A DNA stretch of 8,671 nt from Candidatus Zixiibacteriota bacterium. GTDB lineage: Bacteria > Zixibacteria > MSB-5A5 > GN15 > PGXB01. Below, one piece after another: positions 1 through 7,034 of the stretch; position 1 is the first letter of the stretch, and each line of letters starts with the position of its first letter. The notes under the pieces were generated by a model that was not told the DNA's origin, searched no databases, and was given only the letters and a program-made list of their open reading frames with translations. The DNA lies in contig JAPLUS010000071.1 of assembly GCA_026397495.1 (NCBI GenBank), positions 1 through 8,671 on the forward strand, given 5' to 3'. Made by a program: the position numbers and the translations under genes.

Positions 1-1198
1 AGGATTTGCCTTGATGCAGGGCAAGACACATCGCGGTTCAATCTTTTTCCGAGATGGCAATGAAAACGAGATCGGAGTCGTTGCCACAGTAGAGGCAAGC
101 CCGGGCCAATTTATGGAATCCTCCGAAAAATATGAGGAGGACTTCATGGGGCTTGACAGCGATATAGTCAATACTCCCTTTGTCGTCACGGCTATGGACG
201 AGCATCCTCTGTACAAGAAATTTCAGGATCCACGGATGGTGGCCTTTTTAGTTCCTTCCTGGCATACTCCCGGCGATCGTTTAATCAACATTCCCTTGCG
301 ACGGGGATCGAAATTATATGGTTTTCTAATTTTAGGATTTTCGGACAATGATGCCAACCTGAAGAATAACGACCTTAAGCTTCTATTAATAACCGCCAGC
401 CAGATTGCCATATCGCTGGAGAATATCATTCTCCTTGAAGAGGCCAAAGTGGCTTATGATCGGCTCCGCGATCTGCAGGATCAAACAATCCAGCTGGAGA
501 AAATGGCCACCAAGGGACAAATGTCCGCTGAAATCGGACACGAACTAAACAATTTTCTGAATGTTGTCGGCGGCAACCTTTCTCAAGTAAAACACCAATT
601 GGACAGAAAAAACTACCCGGAGATGGAAAAGTATGTTAATGCTGTCATCAATAATTTAGGAAATATCGAGAAATTTACACATGGGTTGATGAATTTTGAG
701 AACATGTCGTTGAATTTTGAGTTCTGTGATATGAATATCTTAATTCAAGGTGTTATAGAATATCTAAGGACGCAACGGCTTTTTCAGAATGTAACCATCC
801 AATTGGAAAAACCGCTGGCTCCGGTTTTTACTATGGTGGACACCGGACAAATGCAACAACTGCTACATAATCTTATCAATAATGCCGCCGATGCCACTAT
901 AGGGAAAACCGAGCGCCTGGTTTCGGTGGTCCTAACTTATGATTCGGAGAACAGCGATTTCACGATTTCAGTTATCGACAATGGTACCGGGATTGACAAA
1001 GGCTTCTTGGAAAAGGCCTTTAAGGCCCGCTTCACCACAAAAAAAACCGGCCATGGCTTTGGCCTTCTGGTTTGCAAGAGAATTATTGACAACCACGAAG
1101 CTATTTTGAATGTTGATTCCTCTCCCGGTGAAGGGACAACCATTTCCATTAATTTCCCCATTAAACTCCCCGAGAATAAAATATCGACTGTAAAATAG
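1..1198 (+). CDS. Sensor histidine kinase, GAF-type sensor region plus DHp and ATPase domains (5' partial)
   Basis: The reading frame is open to the left edge (codons from base 2), so the TTG at 11 and ATG at 14 are probably internal and the true start lies upstream. Counting the TTG as residue 1, residues 1-140 resemble the end of a GAF-like sensor domain and residues 140-170 are a coiled-coil-like linker. The H-box EIGHELNNFL follows, with phospho-acceptor His177. The ATPase domain shows an N-box (HNLINNAADA, 286-295), a G1 box (DNGTGI, 323-328), a G2 box (GHGFGL, 347-352) and a late GEGT (373-376). The enzyme should autophosphorylate and pass phosphate to a response regulator, but none is present in the window. 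No membrane segment is visible in this part. The H-box has Phe where the common HEINNPL form has Pro. Family assignment is firm; the signal and partner are unknown. Confidence 0.93.
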   Translation, partial: GFALMQGKTHRGSIFFRDGNENEIGVVATVEASPGQFMESSEKYEEDFMGLDSDIVNTPFVVTAMDEHPLYKKFQDPRMVAFLVPSWHTPGDRLINIPLRRGSKLYGFLILGFSDNDANLKNNDLKLLLITASQIAISLENIILLEEAKVAYDRLRDLQDQTIQLEKMATKGQMSAEIGHELNNFLNVVGGNLSQVKHQLDRKNYPEMEKYVNAVINNLGNIEKFTHGLMNFENMSLNFEFCDMNILIQGVIEYLRTQRLFQNVTIQLEKPLAPVFTMVDTGQMQQLLHNLINNAADATIGKTERLVSVVLTYDSENSDFTISVIDNGTGIDKGFLEKAFKARFTTKKTGHGFGLLVCKRIIDNHEAILNVDSSPGEGTTISINFPIKLPENKISTVK

Positions 1199-1230
1199 TC
1201 TACCGCAAGATTCCTCAAACATAATCCCAA

Positions 1231-1271
1231 AATAAAAAGGCGGAACCCGATTAGAGTAGCAGATTCCGCCT
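1231..1271 (-). terminator. Intrinsic terminator of the repeat-protein gene
   Basis: On the minus strand an 8-bp perfect stem (AGGCGGAA at 1271-1264 pairing with TTCCGCCT at 1245-1238) encloses an 18-base loop. It is followed at once by a T-rich tract (TTTTATT, 1237-1231). It begins about 20 bases after the stop codon at 1291. There is no T-tract on the plus-strand side, so it should not stop the converging histidine kinase transcript. Confidence 0.8.
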
Positions 1272-1290
1272 CGGAAAGGAAGAAGTAAGT

Positions 1291-3054
1291 TTATTCTTTG
1301 CTAATGGTTATTCCCCATTTCTGAGGCATATCAGGTTTGGCTTCATTAAAATCAGGAAAAGAATGAGAATCATCGGTCATAAAGTGTGCGGTGTATTCCC
1401 CCTTATCAAGAAATATGCTAATATTCACTTTACGATTTTTTTCGGCTCCGCCCGCAGGCCGGGTTGTCCTATAAGTCATCTCCCAGACCGTATTCCTATG
1501 GCTGTCCTCAATCCAGCCATAGTCATACATCTCTCCAGACTTCCCTTCGCCAAGGGCGAAGATATGAATCTTCTGGGGGGTATCAAGCTTGAAAATTTTG
1601 GCCACATCGGCATCATCACCCAACCCGGTTAAACTGACCAGGACCTTGCTATCGGAGGGTATTTGATTGGAAACAGTCGCGGATTTGGGATCAAAATTCT
1701 TCCCGGCTCCATAAATTGTAATCCCCCACATCTCCTTGTCTGGAGGAGCGGCAGCATTCCAATTCCGGTAAGAATGGAAATCATCGGACAGATAGTAAAT
1801 CATATAGTTGCCGGGCGGCAAAGTAATAACACCATCGAATTTACGATTCTTAGCGGTTCCACCGGCATGTTCGGTATTATCCTCTCTCATTTCCCAGACC
1901 TTCTCATTATTGTCGAGATTCTCTATCCAGCCATAATCAACAAATTCGTCACTATTGCTATACTCGCCCAGCGCTATGATATGCAGATTTGTCTCTTTTT
2001 TTAAGATAAGCCCTTCGGACCTATCGGCATTATTTCCGACCTGGGTTATCTGAATAATGATTGGTTCCGAATAGGTATCTTCATAGGGGGCTACATATTT
2101 TCTGTCCCCCTCATTTTGGGCATAGATAACCATTCCATAATGGAGAGGATCATAGGGAGGCAAAGTATTCCATTCCCCGAAAGAATGGCTGTCATCAGTT
2201 ACATAGTAGGCCAAATAATTGCCTGCCGGCAGAGCAATTTCACCAACAAAACCTCGATTCTTGCGTCCACCGCCGGTCCAAGAGGTATTCCACTTATCCA
2301 TCTGCCAGACTTTCTTACGGGTGTCGGCATTGGTAATCCATCCATAGTCAACAAAGACGCGGTCACTCGAAGAATATTCACCGACGGCATTAATCTTTAG
2401 AGCCAAATCCTTTTTCAGGGTGAATCCCTTCCTCTCCGAGTAATCATCACCCGGCCGGGAAAAATCGACAATGGCCTCTTCCTGCAGTTTTTGGACTGGG
2501 TTAAATTTGAAAAAGGAACCGGCCGTGGCTTTTATTTCAAAAAGAAGGTTACTCATATTTCCAGAATTATACTGTCGGCCATCTTCGTCATTATCATCAA
2601 TTACTCGCTCCAACCACCCTACCGCGTCGCTGAAATTATTAATCGTAATATTAATATCACCTAAAGAAGAATGGCGTCCCGCAAAATAATAGCACTCATA
2701 CCGACCAGCCGGGAGAGTAATATCGCCCTCATATTCGCGGATCATCTTGGAGCCTCGATAGCGCTTGGTATCCTGATCGCTGAGTACCCAAACCGGTTCC
2801 CTTGTATCATAATTAATAATCCAGGCATAGGCATACATTTCCTCGGAATGAGAAAGCACCGCCCCGATAGCATGAATATCCAGCTTTGTGGGAGATTTTA
2901 GTTCAACACCATCAACAAGAAGATCTCCCTCTTGCATATTTTTCATATTGATCACTATTTCTTGAGCCTTAATGGAGGTTGCCCCGATAATAAAAACCAG
3001 GCAAAGCAGGGTAAATAAAACCACAGCACCAAGAATTAATTTTGGATTTGGCAC
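1291..3054 (-). CDS. Exported protein with four tandem ~137-residue repeats, function unknown
   Basis: This is a 587-residue protein of unrecognised function. Residues 8-25 form a hydrophobic core after a Lys, ending in SIKA-QE, a plausible signal peptide cut near residue 30; the rest is polar, so it is likely periplasmic or surface-exposed. Four repeats lie at about 32-140, 192-312, 330-448 and 467-587. Each complete unit reads G(D/N)xAD..., a (K)IxALGE strand, DYGWI, VWxM, GGxxKNR, LPxGxY, (T/S)DDxHS(F/Y) and W/YGITIY. The DDxHS motifs start at 286, 423 and 560, exactly 137 residues apart. Repeat 1 is divergent (AYAWI; GRHSSL) and is followed by a non-repeat linker (about 141-191). The start is GTG at 3054, chosen for the AAAGGAG four bases upstream and the signal peptide right after it. 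It is a single-gene unit with its own terminator. The Tyr/Trp-rich beta-like pattern suggests a binding or structural domain, which is inference only. Confidence 0.88.
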   Translation of the reverse strand: MPNPKLILGAVVLFTLLCLVFIIGATSIKAQEIVINMKNMQEGDLLVDGVELKSPTKLDIHAIGAVLSHSEEMYAYAWIINYDTREPVWVLSDQDTKRYRGSKMIREYEGDITLPAGRYECYYFAGRHSSLGDINITINNFSDAVGWLERVIDDNDEDGRQYNSGNMSNLLFEIKATAGSFFKFNPVQKLQEEAIVDFSRPGDDYSERKGFTLKKDLALKINAVGEYSSSDRVFVDYGWITNADTRKKVWQMDKWNTSWTGGGRKNRGFVGEIALPAGNYLAYYVTDDSHSFGEWNTLPPYDPLHYGMVIYAQNEGDRKYVAPYEDTYSEPIIIQITQVGNNADRSEGLILKKETNLHIIALGEYSNSDEFVDYGWIENLDNNEKVWEMREDNTEHAGGTAKNRKFDGVITLPPGNYMIYYLSDDFHSYRNWNAAAPPDKEMWGITIYGAGKNFDPKSATVSNQIPSDSKVLVSLTGLGDDADVAKIFKLDTPQKIHIFALGEGKSGEMYDYGWIEDSHRNTVWEMTYRTTRPAGGAEKNRKVNISIFLDKGEYTAHFMTDDSHSFPDFNEAKPDMPQKWGITISKE

Positions 3055-3058
3055 TTTT

Positions 3059-3065
3059 CTCCTTT
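3059..3065 (-). promoter_or_regulatory. Ribosome binding site that fixes the GTG start of the repeat protein
   Basis: AAAGGAG on the minus strand lies four bases before the GTG at 3054-3052. No ATG stands at a sensible place near it, so this site decides the start. Confidence 0.7.
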
Positions 3066-3074
3066 CACCAAGAG

Positions 3075-3103
3075 AATATAACTCTACTTCTACTTACGGT
3101 TAA
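3075..3103 (-). promoter_or_regulatory. Candidate sigma70-type promoter of the repeat-protein gene
   Basis: On the minus strand TTAACC (3103-3098) and TATATT (3080-3075) are separated by 17 bases, each matching four or more of six consensus positions (TTGACA/TATAAT). It lies between the tldE terminator and the GTG start, as needed for a separately transcribed gene. The spacer contains a CTACTT duplication on the plus strand. Promoter preferences of this organism are unknown. Confidence 0.35.
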
Positions 3104-3118
3104 AAAGGGAATAGGTTT

Positions 3119-3140
3119 CACAAATACGAGGGGATTTGTG
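3119..3140. promoter_or_regulatory. 7-bp inverted repeat upstream of the repeat-protein promoter
   Basis: CACAAAT (3119-3125) and ATTTGTG (3134-3140) form a perfect inverted repeat with an 8-base spacer. Its centre lies about 61 bases upstream of the start point expected from the candidate promoter. This is a typical place for an activator site, but the site may be chance. It is downstream of the tldE terminator, so it is unlikely to be part of that hairpin. Confidence 0.3.
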
Positions 3141-3150
3141 GGGCTATCAA

Positions 3151-3187
3151 CAAAAAAAACCCGTCTTCGGGGAATACCAAAGGCGGG
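3151..3187 (-). terminator. Intrinsic terminator of the tldD-tldE operon
   Basis: On the minus strand CCCGCCTT (3187-3180) pairs with AAGACGGG (3167-3160), an 8-bp stem with one G-U pair and a 12-base loop. Eight Ts follow immediately (3159-3152). It starts 22 bases past the tldE stop codon and separates the operon from the repeat-protein gene. Confidence 0.88.
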
Positions 3188-3208
3188 CCGAGAGGTAGTC
3201 AATAATGT

Positions 3209-4561
3209 TTAAAAATCGGTAGTTCCGGTAAATTTAAATGAGCTCAAGTGTATAGTCGGGGCGGAGATACATCCCACGGATTCCCACCAGGCCGGAATCA
3301 GGCTCTGTTCTTTCGATATTCCCCTGACATTGGAAAAAGCTCGAAGCATTGAATCGGTAAATCGGAGGTTCTTAATTCCATGCTTGATTTTACCTTCCTC
3401 TATCAAAAAAGTGCCATCGCGAGTCATACCGGTTAGAACCGCTTTGGGAGTATCAATAAAACCATTGATATAATGAAAACGGGTGACCAAGACACCTCGT
3501 TTAACCGAGGCGATCATTTCTGCGACGGTTTTCTGCCCAGCTCCAATAAACAAATTCAAGGGGATCGCCCCTTGCCCATGATCATTTGCGGTTAGGGCGT
3601 GCCCGGTCGAGGGAACTCCTTCGCGACAGCCGCTTATTCTATCGAAAGCAACCCCTTTCCCTATTCCCCCCTGAATGAAATAAACTTTTTTCTTAGAGAC
3701 ACCCTCAAAATCGAACGGCATGGCTATGGCTGAGGTATCATTTCCATCGTCATAGATTGTTATCGTCTCATCCATTATTTTTTTGCCGATATTATCAGAC
3801 AAAAATGAAGTCTTATCAATAAAGGACTTGGAGCCAAGCCCAATATAATTGACCCATTCAAACAGAGTGGCCACAGCAGCCGGCTCCAAAATTATTTCAT
3901 AATCGCCGGCCGCCAGGGGCTTAGGTTTTTTGGCTAAATAGGCTTTTTCAACCGCTACATCAGCGAGAGCGACCGCCTCAATATCGTTCACCTTACGAGA
4001 TAACCCAACCGCATAACCGGAGGAGGTATCAGACATGGCAATAATATTAAGACTGGCGCTGGTAACCGGTTGATAACAGCGGACTCCTTTGGAATTGAAA
4101 ACAGCGATTTCTCCATCACCAGTGGCAAAGGCGCCAGCCGCAGTAAATTTCCGCCGATTGGCTCTTACAAAAACCTTCTTAACCTGTTTGGCTCGATCTT
4201 TTGGCGAAAAAGCGGCCGTGTTTTCGCAATAAGTATTGATTTCGACATATTGCTCCGGTCCCGGCAAACCGGGGAAGTATTTATTTTCCTTCTGGCATTT
4301 GGCAATTTCGATTGAATTCCCTAAAGTGGCTTTCAGATCCACGAGAGCCAGCGAGTTGGTGGAGGCCACACCGATTTTTTTGCCCAAGACAGTTCGAAAA
4401 AGAATTTTGGCGTTAATTTCATTTACATTTTGATGAATAGTTGAATTGGCAAAGCGGGTTAGTCCAGAATTGGTACCAATATAGACAATCTCGGTTTCAT
4501 CTGCTTTGCTTGCTTTGGCAACCTTCTCAAAGGTCGAAAATAATTTATCTTTTCCAATCAT
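3209..4561 (-). CDS. tldE: TldE/PmbA, non-catalytic partner subunit of the TldD/TldE metalloprotease
   Basis: The 450-residue protein belongs to the TldD/PmbA family and equals the usual PmbA length. It has no HExxxH motif, as expected of the TldE subunit, which joins TldD to form the protease chamber. Family-typical segments are an N-terminal (T/S)RFANSTIHQN stretch (35-44), a central EPAAVATLFEWV segment (226-237), a DFEGV site (284-288), STGHALT (318-324) and a C-terminal block with GVLVTRFHYINGFIDT (356-371) and TRDGTFLIEEGKIKHGIKN (380-398). Its ATG overlaps the tldD stop codon as ATGA (4561-4558), with a G-rich GGGGTGA stretch just upstream, so the two are translationally coupled. A strong terminator follows. 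In other bacteria the pair removes leaders from modified peptides or degrades unfolded peptides; the substrate here is unknown. Confidence 0.92.
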   Translation of the reverse strand: MIGKDKLFSTFEKVAKASKADETEIVYIGTNSGLTRFANSTIHQNVNEINAKILFRTVLGKKIGVASTNSLALVDLKATLGNSIEIAKCQKENKYFPGLPGPEQYVEINTYCENTAAFSPKDRAKQVKKVFVRANRRKFTAAGAFATGDGEIAVFNSKGVRCYQPVTSASLNIIAMSDTSSGYAVGLSRKVNDIEAVALADVAVEKAYLAKKPKPLAAGDYEIILEPAAVATLFEWVNYIGLGSKSFIDKTSFLSDNIGKKIMDETITIYDDGNDTSAIAMPFDFEGVSKKKVYFIQGGIGKGVAFDRISGCREGVPSTGHALTANDHGQGAIPLNLFIGAGQKTVAEMIASVKRGVLVTRFHYINGFIDTPKAVLTGMTRDGTFLIEEGKIKHGIKNLRFTDSMLRAFSNVRGISKEQSLIPAWWESVGCISAPTIHLSSFKFTGTTDF

Positions 4562-6000
4562 TTGCTCACCCCAACTTTAACTTTGCGGAATCTGGCCGGT
4601 GCGGCGCCATGCGCTACCCGTGCCACCTGCATTGGTTCGCCCTTGCCACAGTTGGGAACGCCCCAAATATGCCAATACTTCCGGTTACAAATAGCATCAC
4701 AGGAGTTCCAGAATTTAGGTGTCATCCCGGTATAAAGAGGATTTTTAAAGATCTTGCCCAGTTTTCCGTTCTTTATCTCCCAAGCACACTCCGTTCCAAA
4801 TTGGAAATTGAGACGCTTATCATCTATCGACCAGGATTTATTCATATCAAAGAAAATTCCGTTTTTCGTGTCAGCAATAAGAGCCTCCAATTCCCATTCC
4901 CCCGGTTCCAGATTAATATTAGTCATTCTTATCAGGGGAAGACGATTCCAGCCATCGGCTCTCATAGTGCCATTGGAGGTTTGCCCTATTACCGGGGCTG
5001 TTTCACGGCTGGTGAGATAACCGACATGAACACCATTCTTGATTATTGGCGCCCGCTGAGCTTTGACTCCCTCGTCATCATAGCCAAATGAACCAAGCGC
5101 TCCGGGGATAGTGGCATCGGCATAGATATTAACAATATCCGAGCCATACTTGAGCTTATTTAGTCCATCAAGCTGCATAAACGAGCCACCCGCCAGCGAT
5201 ATTTCGGTTCCTAAGACCCGATCTAATTCGGAGGGGTGGCCGCAGGACTCATGAACCTGAAGCGCCATCTGGGAACCACAGATAATAATATCGGTTTCAG
5301 CATCCGGGCAATTCTCGGCGGTCAGGAGTTTAACCGCTTCCTCACGGGTGCGATCGATATTTTCCATGAGTTTCATTCCCTCAATAAATTCATAACCGCG
5401 AGTAGCATAATCACCACGGTGGGAATTGGGATAGGATCGTTTCTGGACTTCCTTGCCGTCATACGCAATCACTGTATAGCCGGCGCCGGACTCAATGAGA
5501 TCCTGTTCAATTTCAGCCCCTTCAGTGGAACAGAATATTTTCTTAGTCTTGAAGAAATCCAGAGAAGCTTCCGCCGTCTTAATTTTACTGTTGTTTCTTA
5601 ATCGATCCGATATTTCCAAAAGAAGCCCAATCTTCTCATCGACCGGAATAGCAAAAGGATCTTTTTCGCAGGGAGATTTATAGAAGTCCTTATGAGCTTT
5701 CTCTTTGGCCAATTTTGCATCGGTCTTCTTGGCGGAAGCCGAGGCACGCGCCGTCTGAAGAGCTTTATTGGCGGCCTTCTTTATCTCCCCTTCAGAAAGA
5801 GAAGCTACGGCGGCAAAACCCCAGGCACCATTATTGATTACTCTGATACCAACCCCAACATTAACATCCTTTGTTAAGGTATCAACTATATTATCGGTAA
5901 CCCGAATAGACTCGCTCTCAAGTCGTAGATATCGGGCATCAGCATAATCAACTGATTTCCCTTTTAACCAATCAAGAACATTATTCAGTTTATCTTTCAT
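4558..6000 (-). CDS. tldD: TldD, zinc metalloprotease catalytic subunit
   Basis: The 480-residue protein matches the usual TldD length. The active-site HExxxH is HESCGH at 250-255 in VHESCGHPSELDRVLG, giving His250 and His255 as zinc ligands and Glu251 as general base. Cys451 in WGVPNCGKGEPMQ matches the conserved C-terminal cysteine that supplies the third ligand in TldD. Other family segments are an N-terminal DYADAR...ES(I)RV...D region (18-36), a GVGIRVINNGAWGFAA strand pair (49-64), GALGSFGYDDEGV (300-312) and LTSRETA (329-335). The start ATG at 6000 has GGAGG four bases upstream. It is the first gene of a two-gene operon with tldE and should be cytoplasmic, as no signal peptide is seen. 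No precursor peptide gene or RiPP-modifying enzyme lies nearby, so the substrate cannot be told from context. Confidence 0.95.
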   Translation of the reverse strand: MKDKLNNVLDWLKGKSVDYADARYLRLESESIRVTDNIVDTLTKDVNVGVGIRVINNGAWGFAAVASLSEGEIKKAANKALQTARASASAKKTDAKLAKEKAHKDFYKSPCEKDPFAIPVDEKIGLLLEISDRLRNNSKIKTAEASLDFFKTKKIFCSTEGAEIEQDLIESGAGYTVIAYDGKEVQKRSYPNSHRGDYATRGYEFIEGMKLMENIDRTREEAVKLLTAENCPDAETDIIICGSQMALQVHESCGHPSELDRVLGTEISLAGGSFMQLDGLNKLKYGSDIVNIYADATIPGALGSFGYDDEGVKAQRAPIIKNGVHVGYLTSRETAPVIGQTSNGTMRADGWNRLPLIRMTNINLEPGEWELEALIADTKNGIFFDMNKSWSIDDKRLNFQFGTECAWEIKNGKLGKIFKNPLYTGMTPKFWNSCDAICNRKYWHIWGVPNCGKGEPMQVARVAHGAAPARFRKVKVGVSK

Positions 6001-6031
6001 CTATCCTCCAGTGTCCACAGAAATCATAAGC

Positions 6032-6044
6032 ATTATGACATAAT
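6032..6044. promoter_or_regulatory. 13-bp palindrome in the tldD leader
   Basis: ATTATG-A-CATAAT is a perfect palindrome with one central base. It lies between the candidate tldD promoter and its ribosome binding site, about 10-15 bases after the expected transcription start. A repressor could act there, but A+T-rich palindromes of this size also occur by chance. Confidence 0.25.
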
Positions 6045-6056
6045 TTGATGGGCGAT

Positions 6057-6085
6057 AATCTACCGAAATGCCCGAATAAAATCAA
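6057..6085 (-). promoter_or_regulatory. Candidate sigma70-type promoter of tldD-tldE
   Basis: On the minus strand TTGATT (6085-6080) and TAGATT (6062-6057) are 17 bases apart, each four of six to consensus. The stretch just upstream on the same strand (about 6091-6126) is very A+T-rich, like an UP element. The expected leader is about 50 bases, ending in GGAGG before the ATG at 6000. Confidence 0.4.
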
Positions 6086-6167
6086 GCCACTCATAATAAT
6101 TAACATAACTTATTGATAATAATAGGGTTGGCGTTGGCCGATGGGCAACCATATTTTTTACCCATTT

Positions 6168-7034
6168 TCAACAATCAATCGCAGCGGAGCTATTTGTCAA
6201 CTTTTTTTTAAAGAATAAACGATTATAGACGGTCATTCTCTTAAGACGATTTACCGCCGCTTGATTGGCGCTGGCCGCACATTCGTCCAGACCCTTTCCC
6301 ATAATTAAGGCAATTATAAAACCGGCACTGAAGCAATCGCCACAGCCGGTAACATCACCCCGCTTAATGAGTGATGGTGAGGAAATTCGATTTAGCTCTG
6401 GTTTTCTCTGCCCGCCCAGACACCAATGACAGCCATTGGCCCCATCAGTAATAATAAAAACCTTCTTGGAGACCTCAATAGAATAGTCTGTCAGGCTTCT
6501 ATATAATTGCTTTAGATTCAGACTAATATTATCACCGGGAGTTTTCAGTTTTCGGCGTTTTTCCGTCAATATGGAAAGCTCCGCTCGGTTCATTTGTAAA
6601 TAATCAGCTATTTCGACCACTTTTTCCCAACCGGGCGGCTTCCGCAAGTATCGGGAACCATCTTTTCGCTTGCCAAGAGTCAGGGAGTGGATATCAATAT
6701 AGATCTTCCCTTTGAAATAATGCCGCAGTTTCTGCAATGATTTCAAATATATATCCCGCCCTGAGATATAATTTACCAGGATAATATCGCAGCCCAGAAG
6801 AGGCTTGATATTGTCATAGCGGAGCCGCTGGACACCGCCCTTCAGAATTTCATTTTTTTCTCCGTTAGGGAAATAGACTAAATGGCAATGGTTATTCTTA
6901 TCCTTAACCTTTCTGACACAGGTAATATCCACACCTCGTAGATTTTTCAAGATTGAGATTACCGGTTTATAATGCTTGACCCCGATATTACAAGCCGGCA
7001 TAATTTCCAAACTATCTCCGCTTCCCTCATACAC
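6168..7034 (-). CDS. PfkB-family carbohydrate kinase, apparently lacking the N-terminal substrate-binding part
   Basis: This 288-residue frame has clear PfkB marks: NRAE (149-152, the NxxE motif), VFIITDGANG (192-201), and GDVTGCGDCFSAGF (226-239). The last corresponds to the DTxGAGD signature, with GCGD anion hole and catalytic base Asp233. A middle segment, IYIDIHSLTLG (111-121), looks typical of one PfkB subgroup. The missing part is the N-terminal strand with its GD motif and the GGxxxN sugar-binding/lid region, normally the first 40-50 residues: residue 14 onward already aligns with the segment that follows them. An in-frame TGA at 7046-7044 rules out a longer start. The GTG at 7034 overlaps the upstream GT9 gene by 76 bases; the ATG at 7001 is an alternative. 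It may be a damaged gene, a fusion remnant, or an unusual kinase. Beside lipid A and heptose genes, a sugar-activating role is possible but unproven. Confidence 0.8.
   Translation of the reverse strand: MYEGSGDSLEIMPACNIGVKHYKPVISILKNLRGVDITCVRKVKDKNNHCHLVYFPNGEKNEILKGGVQRLRYDNIKPLLGCDIILVNYISGRDIYLKSLQKLRHYFKGKIYIDIHSLTLGKRKDGSRYLRKPPGWEKVVEIADYLQMNRAELSILTEKRRKLKTPGDNISLNLKQLYRSLTDYSIEVSKKVFIITDGANGCHWCLGGQRKPELNRISSPSLIKRGDVTGCGDCFSAGFIIALIMGKGLDECAASANQAAVNRLKRMTVYNRLFFKKKLTNSSAAIDC

Noticed and set aside
11..16. TTG/ATG at the left edge as the true start of the histidine kinase
   Set aside because: The frame stays open to base 2, no ribosome binding site can be seen, and the sensor domain would be cut in the middle; the gene most likely starts outside the window.
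1363..2901. Several 70-113-codon plus-strand open frames opposite the repeat protein
   Set aside because: They recur because the minus-strand gene is itself repetitive, and their translations repeat one another in the same steps. The minus-strand frame has a signal peptide, ribosome binding site and terminator.
3084..3095. Tandem CTACTT duplication
   Set aside because: Two copies of a hexamer are within chance and fall in the spacer of the candidate promoter without any symmetry.
4441..5091. A 216-codon open frame on the plus strand
   Set aside because: It lies opposite tldE and tldD, both strong family members. Its translation shows no domain, and there is no ribosome binding site of note; it is a shadow frame.
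6126..6150. GGTTG/CAACC hairpin after the kinase gene as a possible terminator
   Set aside because: The stem is only 5 bp with a 15-base loop, and no T-run follows on the minus strand (CTATTATTATC), so it does not reach the standard of the other two terminators.
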